Source of the DNA: Seminavis robusta
Lineage: Eukaryota; Bacillariophyta; Bacillariophyceae; Naviculales; Naviculaceae
Direction: 5' to 3'
Length of the DNA: 62,840 nucleotides
Assembly: GCA_903772945.1 (NCBI GenBank)
Contig: CAICTM010000502.1
Coordinates: forward strand, 1-62,840
Numbering within the stretch: the first letter of the stretch is position 1; each line of letters opens with the position of its first letter. The position numbers were made by a program, and so were the translations under genes. Shown here piece by piece: positions 29,841 to 40,685 of this stretch. The notes beneath the pieces were generated by a model. That model was not told the origin of the DNA and made no database searches. It saw only the letters and a program-made list of their open reading frames with translations.

Positions 29841-31400
29841 TTAGCCAGCAGCGGTGACCTCGCACGTTTCTTGAGCAGCCACGGGGAATTTTTCCTTTCC
29901 TCCACGCTCATGCCAGTACTTTTTGAAGTGAGTCTGAGAGTATTCTTTTCCATCAAATTGTCCATTGTGAAACACATTGAGCTTGATTCCATGTGAGCGC
30001 ATGTCCCAGCTCCTCTCTGGAGCAAGGACAGCTGTGGCCCCTGTGACGGCCAACTGGTCACAAAATCTGCGAACCAGGAACTCGTCGCCTATCAATATCC
30101 GTAACCACTTCATCACAGGTTCTGAACGGAACCAGTCCAGGTCGGTAATATGCAAGAATCCGTGGATTTGGTGGATGGGTCCAAGCCCCTCGTCTGCTGC
30201 CAGATGTCCCTCTTCAACTCTCAAGTTTGTAACAGTTTTGTTGAAGGCAGCTTGGAATCGTTCCCGGAATTCTTTTACTCTTCCTGCAGATTTACCCTGG
30301 CCAAAGTTATTAAAGAACATGACCAGGTTGTTTTCGATGAAGTAGGCCACTGGATCACGTTTCCAAACTTCGGAACTAAAGCCATCCGCATCAATCCAAA
30401 ACATGTATCTGTAATTTGTCAAAGCTGGGTGATTCCAAAGGTGCAGGGATCTGAATTCTGCTTGCCAATTGTAGGCTAGCTTTTGCCATGTTCCATCGGG
30501 CTCAAAACACACTGAATGCCAGTTCAAATCGGCTGTTTTAGTGACATTGCATCGATTCAAAAATTTCTCCTTCCGGTCTGGCTCCAAGTTGTCCACCATC
30601 ACGTGAAGACCGGGATTGTCGACCACAACACTGACTTTGGCGGGTAATCCCAGGGCTTCTAGGTCTTTAACATCCTTTTCTTCCAGAGGAATGGTGGTAA
30701 AGACAATAACGTCATATTTCATTCTGTCGTTGTAAGCAAATGTGAACAAGCAGAGCATTTGCTTCAGAATAAAGAGCTGATGTTGGCCATGGATTTTTGT
30801 TGCTATCACCACCTTGTCATAAGGCTTCCCGAACTCTCGTTTTGCGTGAGGTTTGGCCCAGGGAGTATCAGGTTCTGGTTCTGCTTCAATTTCAACCACC
30901 GTTTGAGGCTTAGCAGGTTCGACTGCTGCTGCCTCGTTTCCTTTCGCGGGTTCAGGTTCATTGCTTTTGTTGGCCTTGAGCGATTCAAGGTCTTTTCGAA
31001 GCGCCTTCAGCTCATTGCTGCTGCTCTCATCTTGTTTTTGGCTGCTGCCCTTGACTGACGCCAGTTCCTGCTTAAGTGACTCTAATTGATTCTTGAGACC
31101 TGTCAGATCCTGGTCTTTGTCTTGCTTTTGTTTGTCGCCCTTAACTGACGCCAGTTCCTGTGCGAGCGACTCTAATTGATTCTTGAGATCTATCAGTTCC
31201 TCACTGTGCACTGCAGCATCCTCTTGACGCAGGCTCCTTATGGAACTGCCACCCTCATCGTCCTCGTTGAACGACGATCCCCATCCATGATCCACAGCCA
31301 GCTGTGCTATCACCAAAAGCAGCCCAAAGAAAAACACCAAATGGCGAATTTTCACTGAGACCACTGCTTCGCCACCGGTACCGGGAAGGGGTGCCACCAT
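29841..31400 (-). CDS. type II membrane glycosyltransferase-like protein
   Basis: A 519-residue protein with a short cytosolic tail, one TM segment (about 17-36), a stem with two similar coiled-coil repeats (LKNQLESL...QELASVKG, about 70-120) and a lumenal GT-A-like domain from about 190. The domain shows VVIATKIHG, a DxD-type motif in WIDADGF (D337, D339), and NLVMFFNNFGQG. The Golgi-type layout and the DxD motif point to a nucleotide-sugar transferase. Similarity to the GT15 mannosyltransferases is suggestive only, so donor and acceptor are unknown. ATG at 31400 has a strong context (GCCACC around the start). No intron is required. Confidence 0.75.
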   Translation of the reverse strand: MVAPLPGTGGEAVVSVKIRHLVFFFGLLLVIAQLAVDHGWGSSFNEDDEGGSSIRSLRQEDAAVHSEELIDLKNQLESLAQELASVKGDKQKQDKDQDLTGLKNQLESLKQELASVKGSSQKQDESSSNELKALRKDLESLKANKSNEPEPAKGNEAAAVEPAKPQTVVEIEAEPEPDTPWAKPHAKREFGKPYDKVVIATKIHGQHQLFILKQMLCLFTFAYNDRMKYDVIVFTTIPLEEKDVKDLEALGLPAKVSVVVDNPGLHVMVDNLEPDRKEKFLNRCNVTKTADLNWHSVCFEPDGTWQKLAYNWQAEFRSLHLWNHPALTNYRYMFWIDADGFSSEVWKRDPVAYFIENNLVMFFNNFGQGKSAGRVKEFRERFQAAFNKTVTNLRVEEGHLAADEGLGPIHQIHGFLHITDLDWFRSEPVMKWLRILIGDEFLVRRFCDQLAVTGATAVLAPERSWDMRSHGIKLNVFHNGQFDGKEYSQTHFKKYWHERGGKEKFPVAAQETCEVTAAG

Positions 31401-33421
31401 GGTCGATCAATATTTCAATGTCTCTGATGAGCTCTCTTGTATCTCTTGCTTGTTGCTTTTTTCTTTCCTTTGAATTGAATTACTAGCTAGTATTGTGATG
31501 GTGTTGTTGGTTGTTGGTGGTCTCGGGTGTGTTTGCGGCGAGCAAAACGCGTTGGAGTCACAATCACTCAATTTTCAGTCATTCAAAGACCAGAATGGTG
31601 ACCAGGATGACTATCAACTCCCGCACCGGAAGAGCTACCGGAAACCGGAAGTACCGTACATTAAAGCAGCAGCCCCTATCCACAAGACCTACCGTACCAG
31701 TCTTGTACCTACACTGTCTCCGGCTTCGGTCCCTTTTTTAGTCTATCGGCGGGTAGATCGTCCTGACAATCTCGAGGAGAAAGGAAATCAAGTGGATTCT
31801 GCGCTGTGTTCCGCAATCCATATTGGAAGCTACTTTGTTTGAGTTGTGACTCTTCTACAGCATGTCTCACCTTTATTAAAAGAGCCACAAACCTGTAACA
31901 GTGTTGCCGGCATTAACGATAAGTTCTGGATCATTGATCACAAAAAGGTGCTGGCTTCACACAGACACCAGGAGCACGGAATGGTCACCATAGCTATCAT
32001 CATCTATAGCTTTTTTCACAATCTATTTCCTTCTACCCACTGGCTACCGGTAGCTAGCTCACCAAAGAAGAAACATGTGCCGGTACAAAACTATGGTGCG
32101 TCCTTGGGCAGCCACAGATCGCAGTCTTTTGCACCTCCATCATCACCATGCCTGGGTGCTGCTTTGCATTCGGCTTTGACTGAGTGGAGTCGAGTCACTT
32201 GACGACTCGACTAGAATAGACCTGACTCGACTCGACTCGACTCGACTACTCGACTGTCGCTCCAACCAAGCGTATGCATAAGCTTGCTGGATGGAAGCAG
32301 GCAGCGGTAATCCGGGAGTACTAGTAGCTGTTCTTTATTGCTATTGGTGGCTTGAGCTTGAGCTTGCCTGCGATGACACCATCCTACAGCCAAAGGGCGA
32401 CTATGAACATATGCGTGGACCTGAAATGACGTGGCAATCCAAAGTTGAAAAATATGTCACTAGTGAAATTCTTCTCCCTGATGTTAAGATATTTTGTTCT
32501 TCGTAATGGTATGACTATCAAGTTCTGGTAGCATTGTTTTGCTTCAATTACCATGTACAAAACCCTACGACCTCCACGATGCCAGTGTCAGGATAGTATT
32601 TGCATTTCCAATGACTGAACTCTTGGACGCAAAATGAAACTTAGCTACCCTTTTGCCATAGTTTCCGACTGAGAAGAATGAGATCGAGAGGGACAACAGA
32701 GCTCGAGCAGGAGCCCACAGTAAGCAATGTTAGACTGGACCGGTAAAGATGTGCGATCGTCTCCGACTTCAAAAAATGTTCTCTCATTCGCTCGATCACC
32801 TCCCGAAATGGTTCGACGCGGGAATGGTGCGGTACGTAATCAGTACCGGGGCTTGTGCGTGTGTGCACAGACGAGTTTTATAATCTTATATTTGAGGTAG
32901 AAGGTGTGATGATAGCACTGACGTTGTTGAAGCGAATTGAAACAGAGGAGTGACGTCAGTAGCAGAACACCCTGTCAGAGCAGAAGCAAAAACGAAACCT
33001 ACTGCCCCTCCCAAGTGCGTTGCAGCTCCAACCAGGCTCTATCGTCGTCTCTTCGAGAGCGAGAAAAGTGGTTGCGGCGAGATTGCGGAGCCATGTGGCC
33101 AAGAACAGGAAACCCATCTGTTACAGCATAGCAAGACAATCGACACCTGCCCACAATCGGCCCAGGAAACGAGCCTCAAGCTGTCGAGCACTTTGATCAA
33201 ATCAAAGGTATCTCTATACCGTAGCCATTTGGCCGGGCTTTGGAAAGACAGTTGAGATAGACAAGTCTCGACGGAAGTTTATGTTGATCTGTTGTATAGT
33301 AGTGTATTGCGAACCCAGGAACCAAATCTTTTGTCGGGGGGGATCAGGGCCCTCCATTTCTTTCTCCACAACAGCTCTGCGATTACGAACCTCATCATTT
33401 GGTAGATAGATACGTAGAGTG
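31401..33421. other. long intergenic region
   Basis: Several plus-strand frames of 60-118 codons (for example 31498-31842, with a hydrophobic start) show no recognisable domain. It contains a pentanucleotide repeat and several TACCGTA motifs, and probably holds the upstream region of the bHLH-PAS gene. Confidence 0.45.
32224..32247. repeat. (GACTC)n pentanucleotide repeat
   Basis: Nearly five perfect GACTC units, with scattered degenerate copies from about 32190 to 32256. Confidence 0.9.
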
Positions 33422-35258
33422 ATGGAGGCTGCAGCGAGAACCCTTGCACAAGCGCACCACGCTGCCCAACCACAGCAGCAAGCCGCCGCAACAGCGGCCC
33501 CCACCCAGGCAGCGCCAGCCCATGCGCCTGCTGCGATCAGCATTGCCCCCACTTTTATAGCACCGGCGGGAGGATTGGAGGGTTACGACATGTCGTCTCT
33601 TGATCAGTTGCAGGCTCATGCATTGCAGCTATCGGCATCAGCTGGACTGACCAATCTCCTTCTACCGGCAGCTGCGGGCCAGCATGCACAACAGGCAGCT
33701 GCAGCGCAACAAGCCCAGGGAACCGCACAAGCGGCCAAGGCCCATCAGTCCTTCATCTTTCTTCAGCCAGCAGGCGCCACTCATGGCCTTCCCGCTCTGG
33801 CTGCCTTGGGAGCTGCACCGACACATGCAGGACAAGCTCCGGCTCCAGGTTCTGCACAACAGACGCAGAGCTACATCATCGCAGGCCCCAATGGAGCTCC
33901 AACATCCATTACGGCACCGGCAGGCCTTGGCCACCAGATCTTTGCAGCAGCTACAGCTGGGGGTCCCGCTACCCTGGCCATTGCCCCCAATGGTACCTTG
34001 CAATCACAGCACCAGTCATATTCAAGCGCGGGGATTCCAATACCCATGCCCATGCTGATTCCGCAACCACAACAGCAGCAGCAGCAAGCAACCCAAATAG
34101 CATTGCAACAACAACCACAGTTTGCTCCTTTGCAACCAGCGCCTCCTCCCACTGCCGCTGCCCCAGACGATGCAACTGGGGCTGCGGCTGCCGCATTGGC
34201 GGGGACCAAACGGATGCATGATTCCTCTGTGGTGTCACAGTCCACAGCCTCTCTGGAGTCGAATCCTGGGAGTACACTTCATAGTAGTGCAAGCAACGGC
34301 AGCTTGATTGGTGGCAGCACCAACGGCAATTCAAGCAGCATGAATATGAATATGAACGATTTCCCAGAATTTCAGCTTCGAAACAAGGACGGATCCATTA
34401 TTACGGAAAAGGACCTCGAGAAAATGTCACCCGCAGAACGAAGGCGCTACGAGCGGAACCTGAGAGAGCAGCAACGATCTTTTCGGATCAGTCAGCAAAT
34501 CCAGCAACTACGAGACGTTCTGTCAGAGTCCAAGGTCCCCTTCAAGCCAAACAAGTACTCTATCCTCGTCAGCGTCGCTGACTACATCAAGCAGTTGCAG
34601 ACCAGGGCAATCATGCTGGATTCCGAACACAAGAAACTATTCAAGACCATCCAAGAAACAAACGAGATGGTGGCGTCAGGGCAAATACCGGATGCCAGCC
34701 CGGCACCAGCCGATGGGGCGATCAACGGCGAGAAGGAGGGCACTGGTGCACAGGCGACGAACGAACAAGGCGAACTGCTGTTTGTTCAAGGCTTGGACTA
34801 CCAGGCGGTTTTTGAACAAACCCCGACCGCAAATGGAGTTGCATCCATCGACGGCCGGATTCTGACCTGCAACAAGGAACTTGAGAGCATCCTGGAAACC
34901 ACGCGCGAGCATATAGAACGCCAGTCTCTCTTCACATTGGTTCAGAACCATCAAGAGATCTTTGAGGCCATGGCAGAGTTACTCAAACGAGCCGATGCCT
35001 TGAGCAACGGGTCCCTGAAGGCAGATCCCGTCCAACTTCTATATTGGAGTGGTCGCGTGGTAACTCCGACCGAAAAGAAGGTGAGGATACATCGAATCGA
35101 ATGATTCAATCATCATGGGGCCTTCGATCTTTGTACAGTTTCTTACCACGGCTTCTCTCTCCTTTTTCAATGCAATGTAGCTCGGTATGCACATCACTCT
35201 GGCTTGTACCAAAGATGGCAGTCCCAAGTTTTTTTCTTTCTGCATGTCTCCTGCGTAG
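33422..35258 (+). CDS. bHLH-PAS transcription factor (RITMO1 / diatom bHLH1 type), two exons
   Basis: Exon 1 is 33422-35080 and exon 2 is 35181-35258, with a 100-bp intron (GTGAGG...ATGTAG). The protein has 578 residues. The N-terminal ~270 residues are rich in Ala, Gln, Pro and Ser (activation-domain-like). The basic helix-loop-helix spans about 335-395 (ERRRYERNLREQQRSFRI, then FKPNKYSILVSVADYIKQLQ). A PAS domain begins at about 457 (LDYQAVFEQTPTANGVASID) and is completed only by exon 2, which adds LGMHITLACTKDGSPKFF, the last two PAS strands. Reading through the intron would truncate the domain. The basic region closely matches the diatom circadian regulator RITMO1 and its bHLH-PAS relatives. 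A light or clock role is inferred from the family. The frame begins with GTG at 33419, followed by ATG at 33422. Confidence 0.85.
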
Positions 35259-36142
35259 ATACATTCCATTCAATTCATTATCATCAAAATCAATCAAGCA
35301 AACTTTCGAATCAACTTCCCGGGATCCTACTTGAAGTATAGAGGGAACGTTTCCACTTGTGAAGTAGAAGAAAAAAGAACCAGCGATTGGCAAGTAAAAG
35401 CGGGCTTGTCCGGGGCAGACGCCCTCCTTTGGGGGTAATCAAAGGAACGATTCATTCAAGTTCTATGTTCGTGTGGTTGTGCAACTGCACATCAGATCTC
35501 GAATCAGATAGGCTTCAGACCAATTTCGAGCAATTTGAACACTTGTTTACATTGTCTCTCTCGTTGTCGCGTGCTAGTATTAGTACTTCGTCTGGCAGAC
35601 TTTGCAGGTTGTTCTCCTCGAGGGATTTTATGGCGTTCGCGCTAGTTGATTCGGTGCACGTAGCACTTTGTAGCTGCTACTGTATGATCGGACTGTTGCT
35701 TTAGAATTCGTTGCTTTCGCACAACAGCTTGTCTCAGCGAGAGCCGCCGAGTATCCTTCACCAGCCGAAGCCAACGTCGGCCAGTACGGTAGCACACTCG
35801 ACGCTCTCACTGATCGGACGCTACCGCACCAGCGGTGAGACCTGCCGTTCCATACCGTATTGTGGGAGAGAGCTCCATTGGCCATGGGAGAGCTGCAAGG
35901 ATCGGAGACCCACGCTAGCACGTTTTACGAAGAGCACACCGTGGAATTTAGAAATGGGACTCGACTCAACCGACCCACCCATGTAAACTTGCTTGGTACG
36001 AGATCTCACCGTAGCAATTCTCCTAAGACAAGCAAGAAGCTCGAAGTACATGACATTGTACTGCACCTTGCCTTGGCATCCCTTCGTCTCACTCTCACAA
36101 TTGAAGAAGTGCAAAAACCAACAGAAAGGCTCGAAAAGGAAA
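35259..36142. other. intergenic
   Basis: Only short overlapping frames on both strands; no supported gene. It contains two TACGGTA/TACCGTA motifs near 35786 and 35853. Confidence 0.45.
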
Positions 36143-37495
36143 ATGCTGAATTCAGCTCGCGTCCCGAAAAAAGCAGCTTTGGCAACTTTGATCGTCGCTG
36201 TGGCCAGCGGCATCGCCCAAGAATCTTCTGGCTTGTCCTTTGGGTTCCCTGACTACACTCTTGCTGCTCTACATGATGCATCATCTCCTCAATCGCAAGC
36301 TTTGAACTGGCTAAAGTTGCATCCAAATCTTTCCAGCTTGGACATACAGCGGCAAAAGCAGCTCTTCGCATTGGCAAGCATCTACTTTTCCTTTAATGGG
36401 GATTGGTGGCCACCAGCAGAACGCAACAACTGGATGGACTATGAAGTGCATGAATGTGACTGGCCACACAGCACTCCACCAAACTCGTCAATTCATTGCA
36501 ACAATGGACTCTTTGTGGACTTGGACTTGTCTAACATACCAAATTTGCACGGAGCAACGCCAAAGGAAGTTTGCTTCTTGGAGAACCTTGAGTCTCTGTC
36601 CCTGGATAGAAACCCCGACCTAGGAAGAAAAGCACGTACCGACACCAAGTTGGAAGGCCTTCTTCCCACTCACCTGGGCGAATTTACCAAACTGAATAGA
36701 AACCCTGACCTGGGAAGAAAAGAACGTATCAATACCACGTTGGAAGACCTTCTTCCCACTCAACTGGGTGAACTGACAAAACTTTCATATATTTCGATTA
36801 GTGGAAACACGAACCTTCGTGGTACTCTTCCAAGCAGCATTCATTATCTTACTCGTCTCGACTCGATCTGGCTTGATGGCAATGCACTGACCGGCTCATT
36901 GGCACCTCAGCTCTTTGGCTTGAAAAATCTGAGAGGATTAAGCTTGGGTTACAACAATCTGACCGGAACCGTTCCGCCGGCTATCTCTAATCTACAACGG
37001 CTTATGAGCTTGTCACTTCAAGGTTCTGCAGTTCTCAGCGGCTCAATTCCATCCCAAATTGGCCGCTTGACTGATCTGATTTGGCTTGATCTTTCGGGGA
37101 CTGGGATCTCTTCAACGATCCCCAGTGAGCTTGGTTTGTTGACCGCTTTGGATGTGCTTAAGCTTGACAGTACCTTACTGTCTGGAGAAATTCCAAAGTC
37201 ACTTGCATTGATAGAAAGTTTGACCAAGTTTGACATTGGAAAGACTTCTTTGAACGGAACAATACCGCTGGAAATGTGCAAGCATCATTCTCGCCGCATT
37301 TTCTTCATTGACTGTGATGAGGTAAACTGCCCTCGAGAGTGTGACCTGTCAGAGGAACACATGTCGTCCATTTATGACAGAATTTGTTCTTGTGTGGACG
37401 AAGAGGTCTCTTCAACTTCATCTTTCACGACAGCATCCTTCCTTTCTGTGCTCTTGATGGCAATGACCGGCACCTACTTGGGCCTGGGCTTGTGA
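36143..37495 (+). CDS. secreted, probably GPI-anchored, leucine-rich repeat protein
   Basis: A 450-residue surface protein. The signal peptide follows the chosen ATG (MLNSARVPKKAALATLIVAVASG). The open frame extends 50 codons upstream from a TTG at 35993, but the signal sequence supports 36143. The LRR N-cap (FNGDWWPPAERNNWMDYEVHECDW, split by the family's usual W...C pattern) is followed by plant-type repeats such as LPSSIHYLTRLDSIWLDGN and LTGTVPPAISNLQRLMSLSL to about residue 380. A Cys-rich cap (CDEVNCPRECDL) and a C-terminal Ser/Thr stretch with a terminal hydrophobic tail suggest GPI attachment. Residues 155-184 and 185-214 are a tandem duplication. There is no kinase domain. Confidence 0.82.
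   Translation: MLNSARVPKKAALATLIVAVASGIAQESSGLSFGFPDYTLAALHDASSPQSQALNWLKLHPNLSSLDIQRQKQLFALASIYFSFNGDWWPPAERNNWMDYEVHECDWPHSTPPNSSIHCNNGLFVDLDLSNIPNLHGATPKEVCFLENLESLSLDRNPDLGRKARTDTKLEGLLPTHLGEFTKLNRNPDLGRKERINTTLEDLLPTQLGELTKLSYISISGNTNLRGTLPSSIHYLTRLDSIWLDGNALTGSLAPQLFGLKNLRGLSLGYNNLTGTVPPAISNLQRLMSLSLQGSAVLSGSIPSQIGRLTDLIWLDLSGTGISSTIPSELGLLTALDVLKLDSTLLSGEIPKSLALIESLTKFDIGKTSLNGTIPLEMCKHHSRRIFFIDCDEVNCPRECDLSEEHMSSIYDRICSCVDEEVSSTSSFTTASFLSVLLMAMTGTYLGLGL
36606..36785 (+). repeat. 90-bp in-frame tandem duplication in the LRR gene
   Basis: Copy 1 is 36606-36695 and copy 2 is 36696-36785. The period is exactly 30 codons, and the copies share the NRNPDLGRK and LLPT motifs with scattered substitutions. 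Confidence 0.9.
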
Positions 37496-38937
37496 TATGC
37501 CGAGAATGAAATTTTGGACGGTTATCGGTGTGTTTTCTAGCTTTAGCGGCTTTACCGTTCAACGATATCTTGGATCTTTTGCCCTTCGAAGGGCGATGGT
37601 GCAATCCGGTAAATTCCGCTGTGTGTGTTTTCTGCCATTTTACCATTTTCGTGGCATTTTGTATGGGAGTAAACCAAGAGAAAACAAACATTTAACGATC
37701 ATGATTTAAGATTTTTTACAAGACTCGCGTTATCGCGTTTTTAATAACTGTGGGAGTGTCGCAACAGGCGAGATTGCGAAAACAGCCAAAATTGTGAAAT
37801 TAAGTGGAAAAACGCGAGTTTCTCCGTTCCTGCGAACGATCAGACTGATACTGTACCTAGGCAGTCTTGCTGCCAGAGCCCTCAACCCCTTTGAGGTGGA
37901 CGCCCAAACGTGATAAGCCAGCCATAGTTTGCAACACGTACTGAAGTTCTTTCGCACATATGTTTGGTATAAATTTGGGAATTTGGAATCTTCAACAGGC
38001 TTACACTGGCCGGATTCCTCAATTTTAGTTCGAGCCATAAATAATATGAAAAGCCTCTAAGTAATTTCGACGCGAAGGGGTACTTGCACGCCGGTCGACA
38101 CTGGTATAACAGACAGATTGGAGCGTTGTGTATTGATCACTCACATTTTTGGCTGTAAACGGGACTTGCCGGTGAATCCAGCAAGTCAGTCTATAGTAAA
38201 TCAGTAGAAGAACACGGTTCAGGTAATATTTGAGTTCAAACGATTGAAAAAGCGAGATGCCGTTGTCGAAACCAACAACAAACGAACAACAACAAGCTTT
38301 GATCAACCGACATGCACTGTTGCGACCTCATTATCTCAGTTGCTGCTGGTAGTATGGCCCTGCAATCAAAGCGTTATCGCTTCCTTTTAGTGTAAGGAAG
38401 AGAGTAGGCCTTGGTTGTAGGGCATACTACCAGCAGCAGTCGAGATCTAAGGGCGTCGAGCAGCCGAATCGAAAAAGTCGACACCCAACTCGCACGTCGC
38501 CGAAAGTCAACAGGTGGATCAAATATCACTGCAATACACGGCTCTTAGCCTTATTCGTGACTCGAACCTAGATAGGGTTTGAGTTCGACTCATGACGTAG
38601 TCCTTCGCGAATAGTCATTGAGACAGGGTTCTCATGACTGCTAGTCATACTAGGTTGTCGATGAAACATCGCTCTAGATATTTAGCCGCGTGAGACTTCC
38701 ACGCTACTAGACAGCTACTAGCTGAAGTTTCCACGGTTCCGGAAATGGACCGTGGAGTACGTAGAGTTATTGCCATAACCTACGATATCACACTTCGAGG
38801 CCTCCCGCGGGAGACCAACTTCAATGAGCTTCACAAATGATCTCTCGATTAGTTTTCATAGCTTTCTAATCCTCTCATAACTTTCATTCTCTCAAACTCA
38901 AAACACTCGAAAGATCTTTACACTAGCTTTTAGCATA
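37496..38937. other. intergenic
   Basis: No supported gene. It contains a nested hairpin (38340-38439) and the upstream flank of the transposase-like ORF. Confidence 0.5.
38340..38439. repeat. nested inverted repeat (100 bp)
   Basis: Outer arms 38340-38361 and 38419-38439 are complementary over about 20 of 21 bases (TGCTGCTGGTAGTATG..CCCT). Inside the loop a second perfect 7-bp stem, CTTCCTT (38380-38386) with AAGGAAG (38394-38400), closes a 7-base loop. Confidence 0.9.
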
Positions 38938-40659
38938 GTGCACTTTCTTCAAAAGGATGGAACTTACATAAGACAGTTTCCTCCTCTTGGTGACACCATC
39001 TGTGACATCTATGATGCTGCTTGTGCTTCAAACAGGAATCCATGGAGGATTAGTGACAATATGAGACACACAAGAGAGATCCAGAGTGTTGCCTGTGACA
39101 AAGGAATATTCTGCCAAGACCATACCTTCCAGGTTGTCAAGAACTACAGCAAGAGTCTTGGTGCTGTGGCTGTTTGGGATGCTGCCACAGAGACTGGTGA
39201 GATTGCCTCTGCTGTTCTTGTTCCCACCACCAAAACTATCCACTTCTCTCATGCTGCCATGCAGCTAGCAAGGAGGAACAACTTCAATCCAGCTGCCATG
39301 TACAGTGACACATGGCCCCACAAGGATGACTATTGGGATGTGCTCTTTCCAGGTATTGAGGGGAGACTTGGCCTGTTTCATTATGAGAAGAGAATCCTGT
39401 CAACTTTGAGGAAAGGACACATTGATTACTCTCAAGCACTGACGGACCTCTTGGATTGCTTGTACGTGTACTCACCAGATGACTATGAGAAACTTCTCCA
39501 TGCATTGAAACATGGTCTACTATCCACCAATGGCAAGCACTACTCCATGGCAGAGATCTCCGATATGCAAGCTTCCAAGGTCTTCAGAGCTAGGTACTCC
39601 AAATATCTAAGGAAGAAGATGAGAGAGCCAGAGACCATGAGACAGAAGCTGCAACAGTGGTTCTGCAGATACAAGGTGACTGCCAGTGATGGTAGCCAGC
39701 CAGGACAGGGGCGACTCGATCCAGTCAAGAACTTTACCTTGTTCACACCCGATACCAAGCCAGCAGTAGAGAACTGTGTTGATAAAGCCGCTCACTTGGC
39801 TGATCCACTGCCTTTGGAAGACATGTATGACACCATCCTACCATCACCCAATTCCAAGCACAGCCTCCCAGAGTATCTGTCAAAGAGAGGAGAATCCAAA
39901 CTGGAAGCATTCCATGACAAGTTTGCCCATTTCGCCAATAGTGGCATGAGAAGAAGTCTAGCAGATGCCCTCAACCTCGCTGGTACAGCCAGATACAACC
40001 TCAACATTCGACACAAGAGAGCCTTCCTGTCAAGAATAAGTCTGGAAGAAAGGAGGTCAATTCCAGCTGGATGGGAGAAGGTTGTTCCATACTGGAACCA
40101 TTCGGAGCTGGCTTACCTCAATGAGCTAGCACTGGCTGTGGGTGTGGATGAACCATTTCCTAATGCAGAGCCTTTGCCAGAGGATAATGGAGAGAGATTC
40201 TTTTCGGACTTCATTACTGGATTCAAACCACAGAGACAAAAGTACGCACCCAATGATTCTTGCCTTTGTGCAGCTTGCACTGGAGCACCACCGAGTCCAC
40301 CAGCAATCCAGCCACCACCAAGTCCACCAGCAATCCAGCCACCACCGAGTCCACCAGCTATCCAGCCACCACCGAGTCCAGCAATCGATCCATCTCCACC
40401 ACCACCAACCCAAGCAGCTGTGGCACAACCAAGAAACGATTACATGAGAAGCCTGCTGCAATTTCAACAACAACAGATTCAAATGATGCAACTCACCATG
40501 CAGATGCAGCAGCAATTCCAACCAATACTGCCATCTCCTTTCCAGCAACCTCCTCCACTGAATGGCTGCTGTCAGAGATACTGCCAGTGGAAAACTCACA
40601 GAAGAGGAAGGCCACCTCATGATGCTAATTGCCAATCAAGATTGACTGGGTATGGGTAG
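38938..40659 (+). CDS. transposase-like protein, 5' end uncertain
   Basis: An open frame of 573 codons. The N-terminal half has DHTFQVVKN, AVAVWDAATETGEI, YSDTWPHKDDYW and RLGLFHYEKRI, which reads like an RNase H-fold DDE core (first Asp on a strand, second near a Trp/His motif). I cannot name the family. The C-terminal tail has three to four tandem repeats of SPPAIQPPP and a Gln-rich stretch. There is no ATG at the frame's start: it begins with GTG and the first ATG is at codon 42 (MRHTREIQ), so it is either 5'-truncated or has an unrecognised first exon. It is convergent with the next ORF, 26 bp away, which suggests one element with two genes. Confidence 0.5.
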   Translation: MHFLQKDGTYIRQFPPLGDTICDIYDAACASNRNPWRISDNMRHTREIQSVACDKGIFCQDHTFQVVKNYSKSLGAVAVWDAATETGEIASAVLVPTTKTIHFSHAAMQLARRNNFNPAAMYSDTWPHKDDYWDVLFPGIEGRLGLFHYEKRILSTLRKGHIDYSQALTDLLDCLYVYSPDDYEKLLHALKHGLLSTNGKHYSMAEISDMQASKVFRARYSKYLRKKMREPETMRQKLQQWFCRYKVTASDGSQPGQGRLDPVKNFTLFTPDTKPAVENCVDKAAHLADPLPLEDMYDTILPSPNSKHSLPEYLSKRGESKLEAFHDKFAHFANSGMRRSLADALNLAGTARYNLNIRHKRAFLSRISLEERRSIPAGWEKVVPYWNHSELAYLNELALAVGVDEPFPNAEPLPEDNGERFFSDFITGFKPQRQKYAPNDSCLCAACTGAPPSPPAIQPPPSPPAIQPPPSPPAIQPPPSPAIDPSPPPPTQAAVAQPRNDYMRSLLQFQQQQIQMMQLTMQMQQQFQPILPSPFQQPPPLNGCCQRYCQWKTHRRGRPPHDANCQSRLTGYG

Positions 40660-40685
40660 CAACAATTTCAAATTTAGCCATTAAC

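Noticed and set aside
31498-31842. Small secreted protein with a hydrophobic start
   Set aside because: Only the first 15 residues look like a signal peptide; the rest is unstructured and unsupported.
38540-38610. Possible tRNA (GAGTTCGACTC resembles a T-arm)
   Set aside because: No acceptor stem or D-arm could be paired around it.
40280-40400. Tandem 27-bp repeats as a possible CRISPR-like array
   Set aside because: They are in-frame codons for SPPAIQPPP repeats within the transposase-like ORF, with no spacers.
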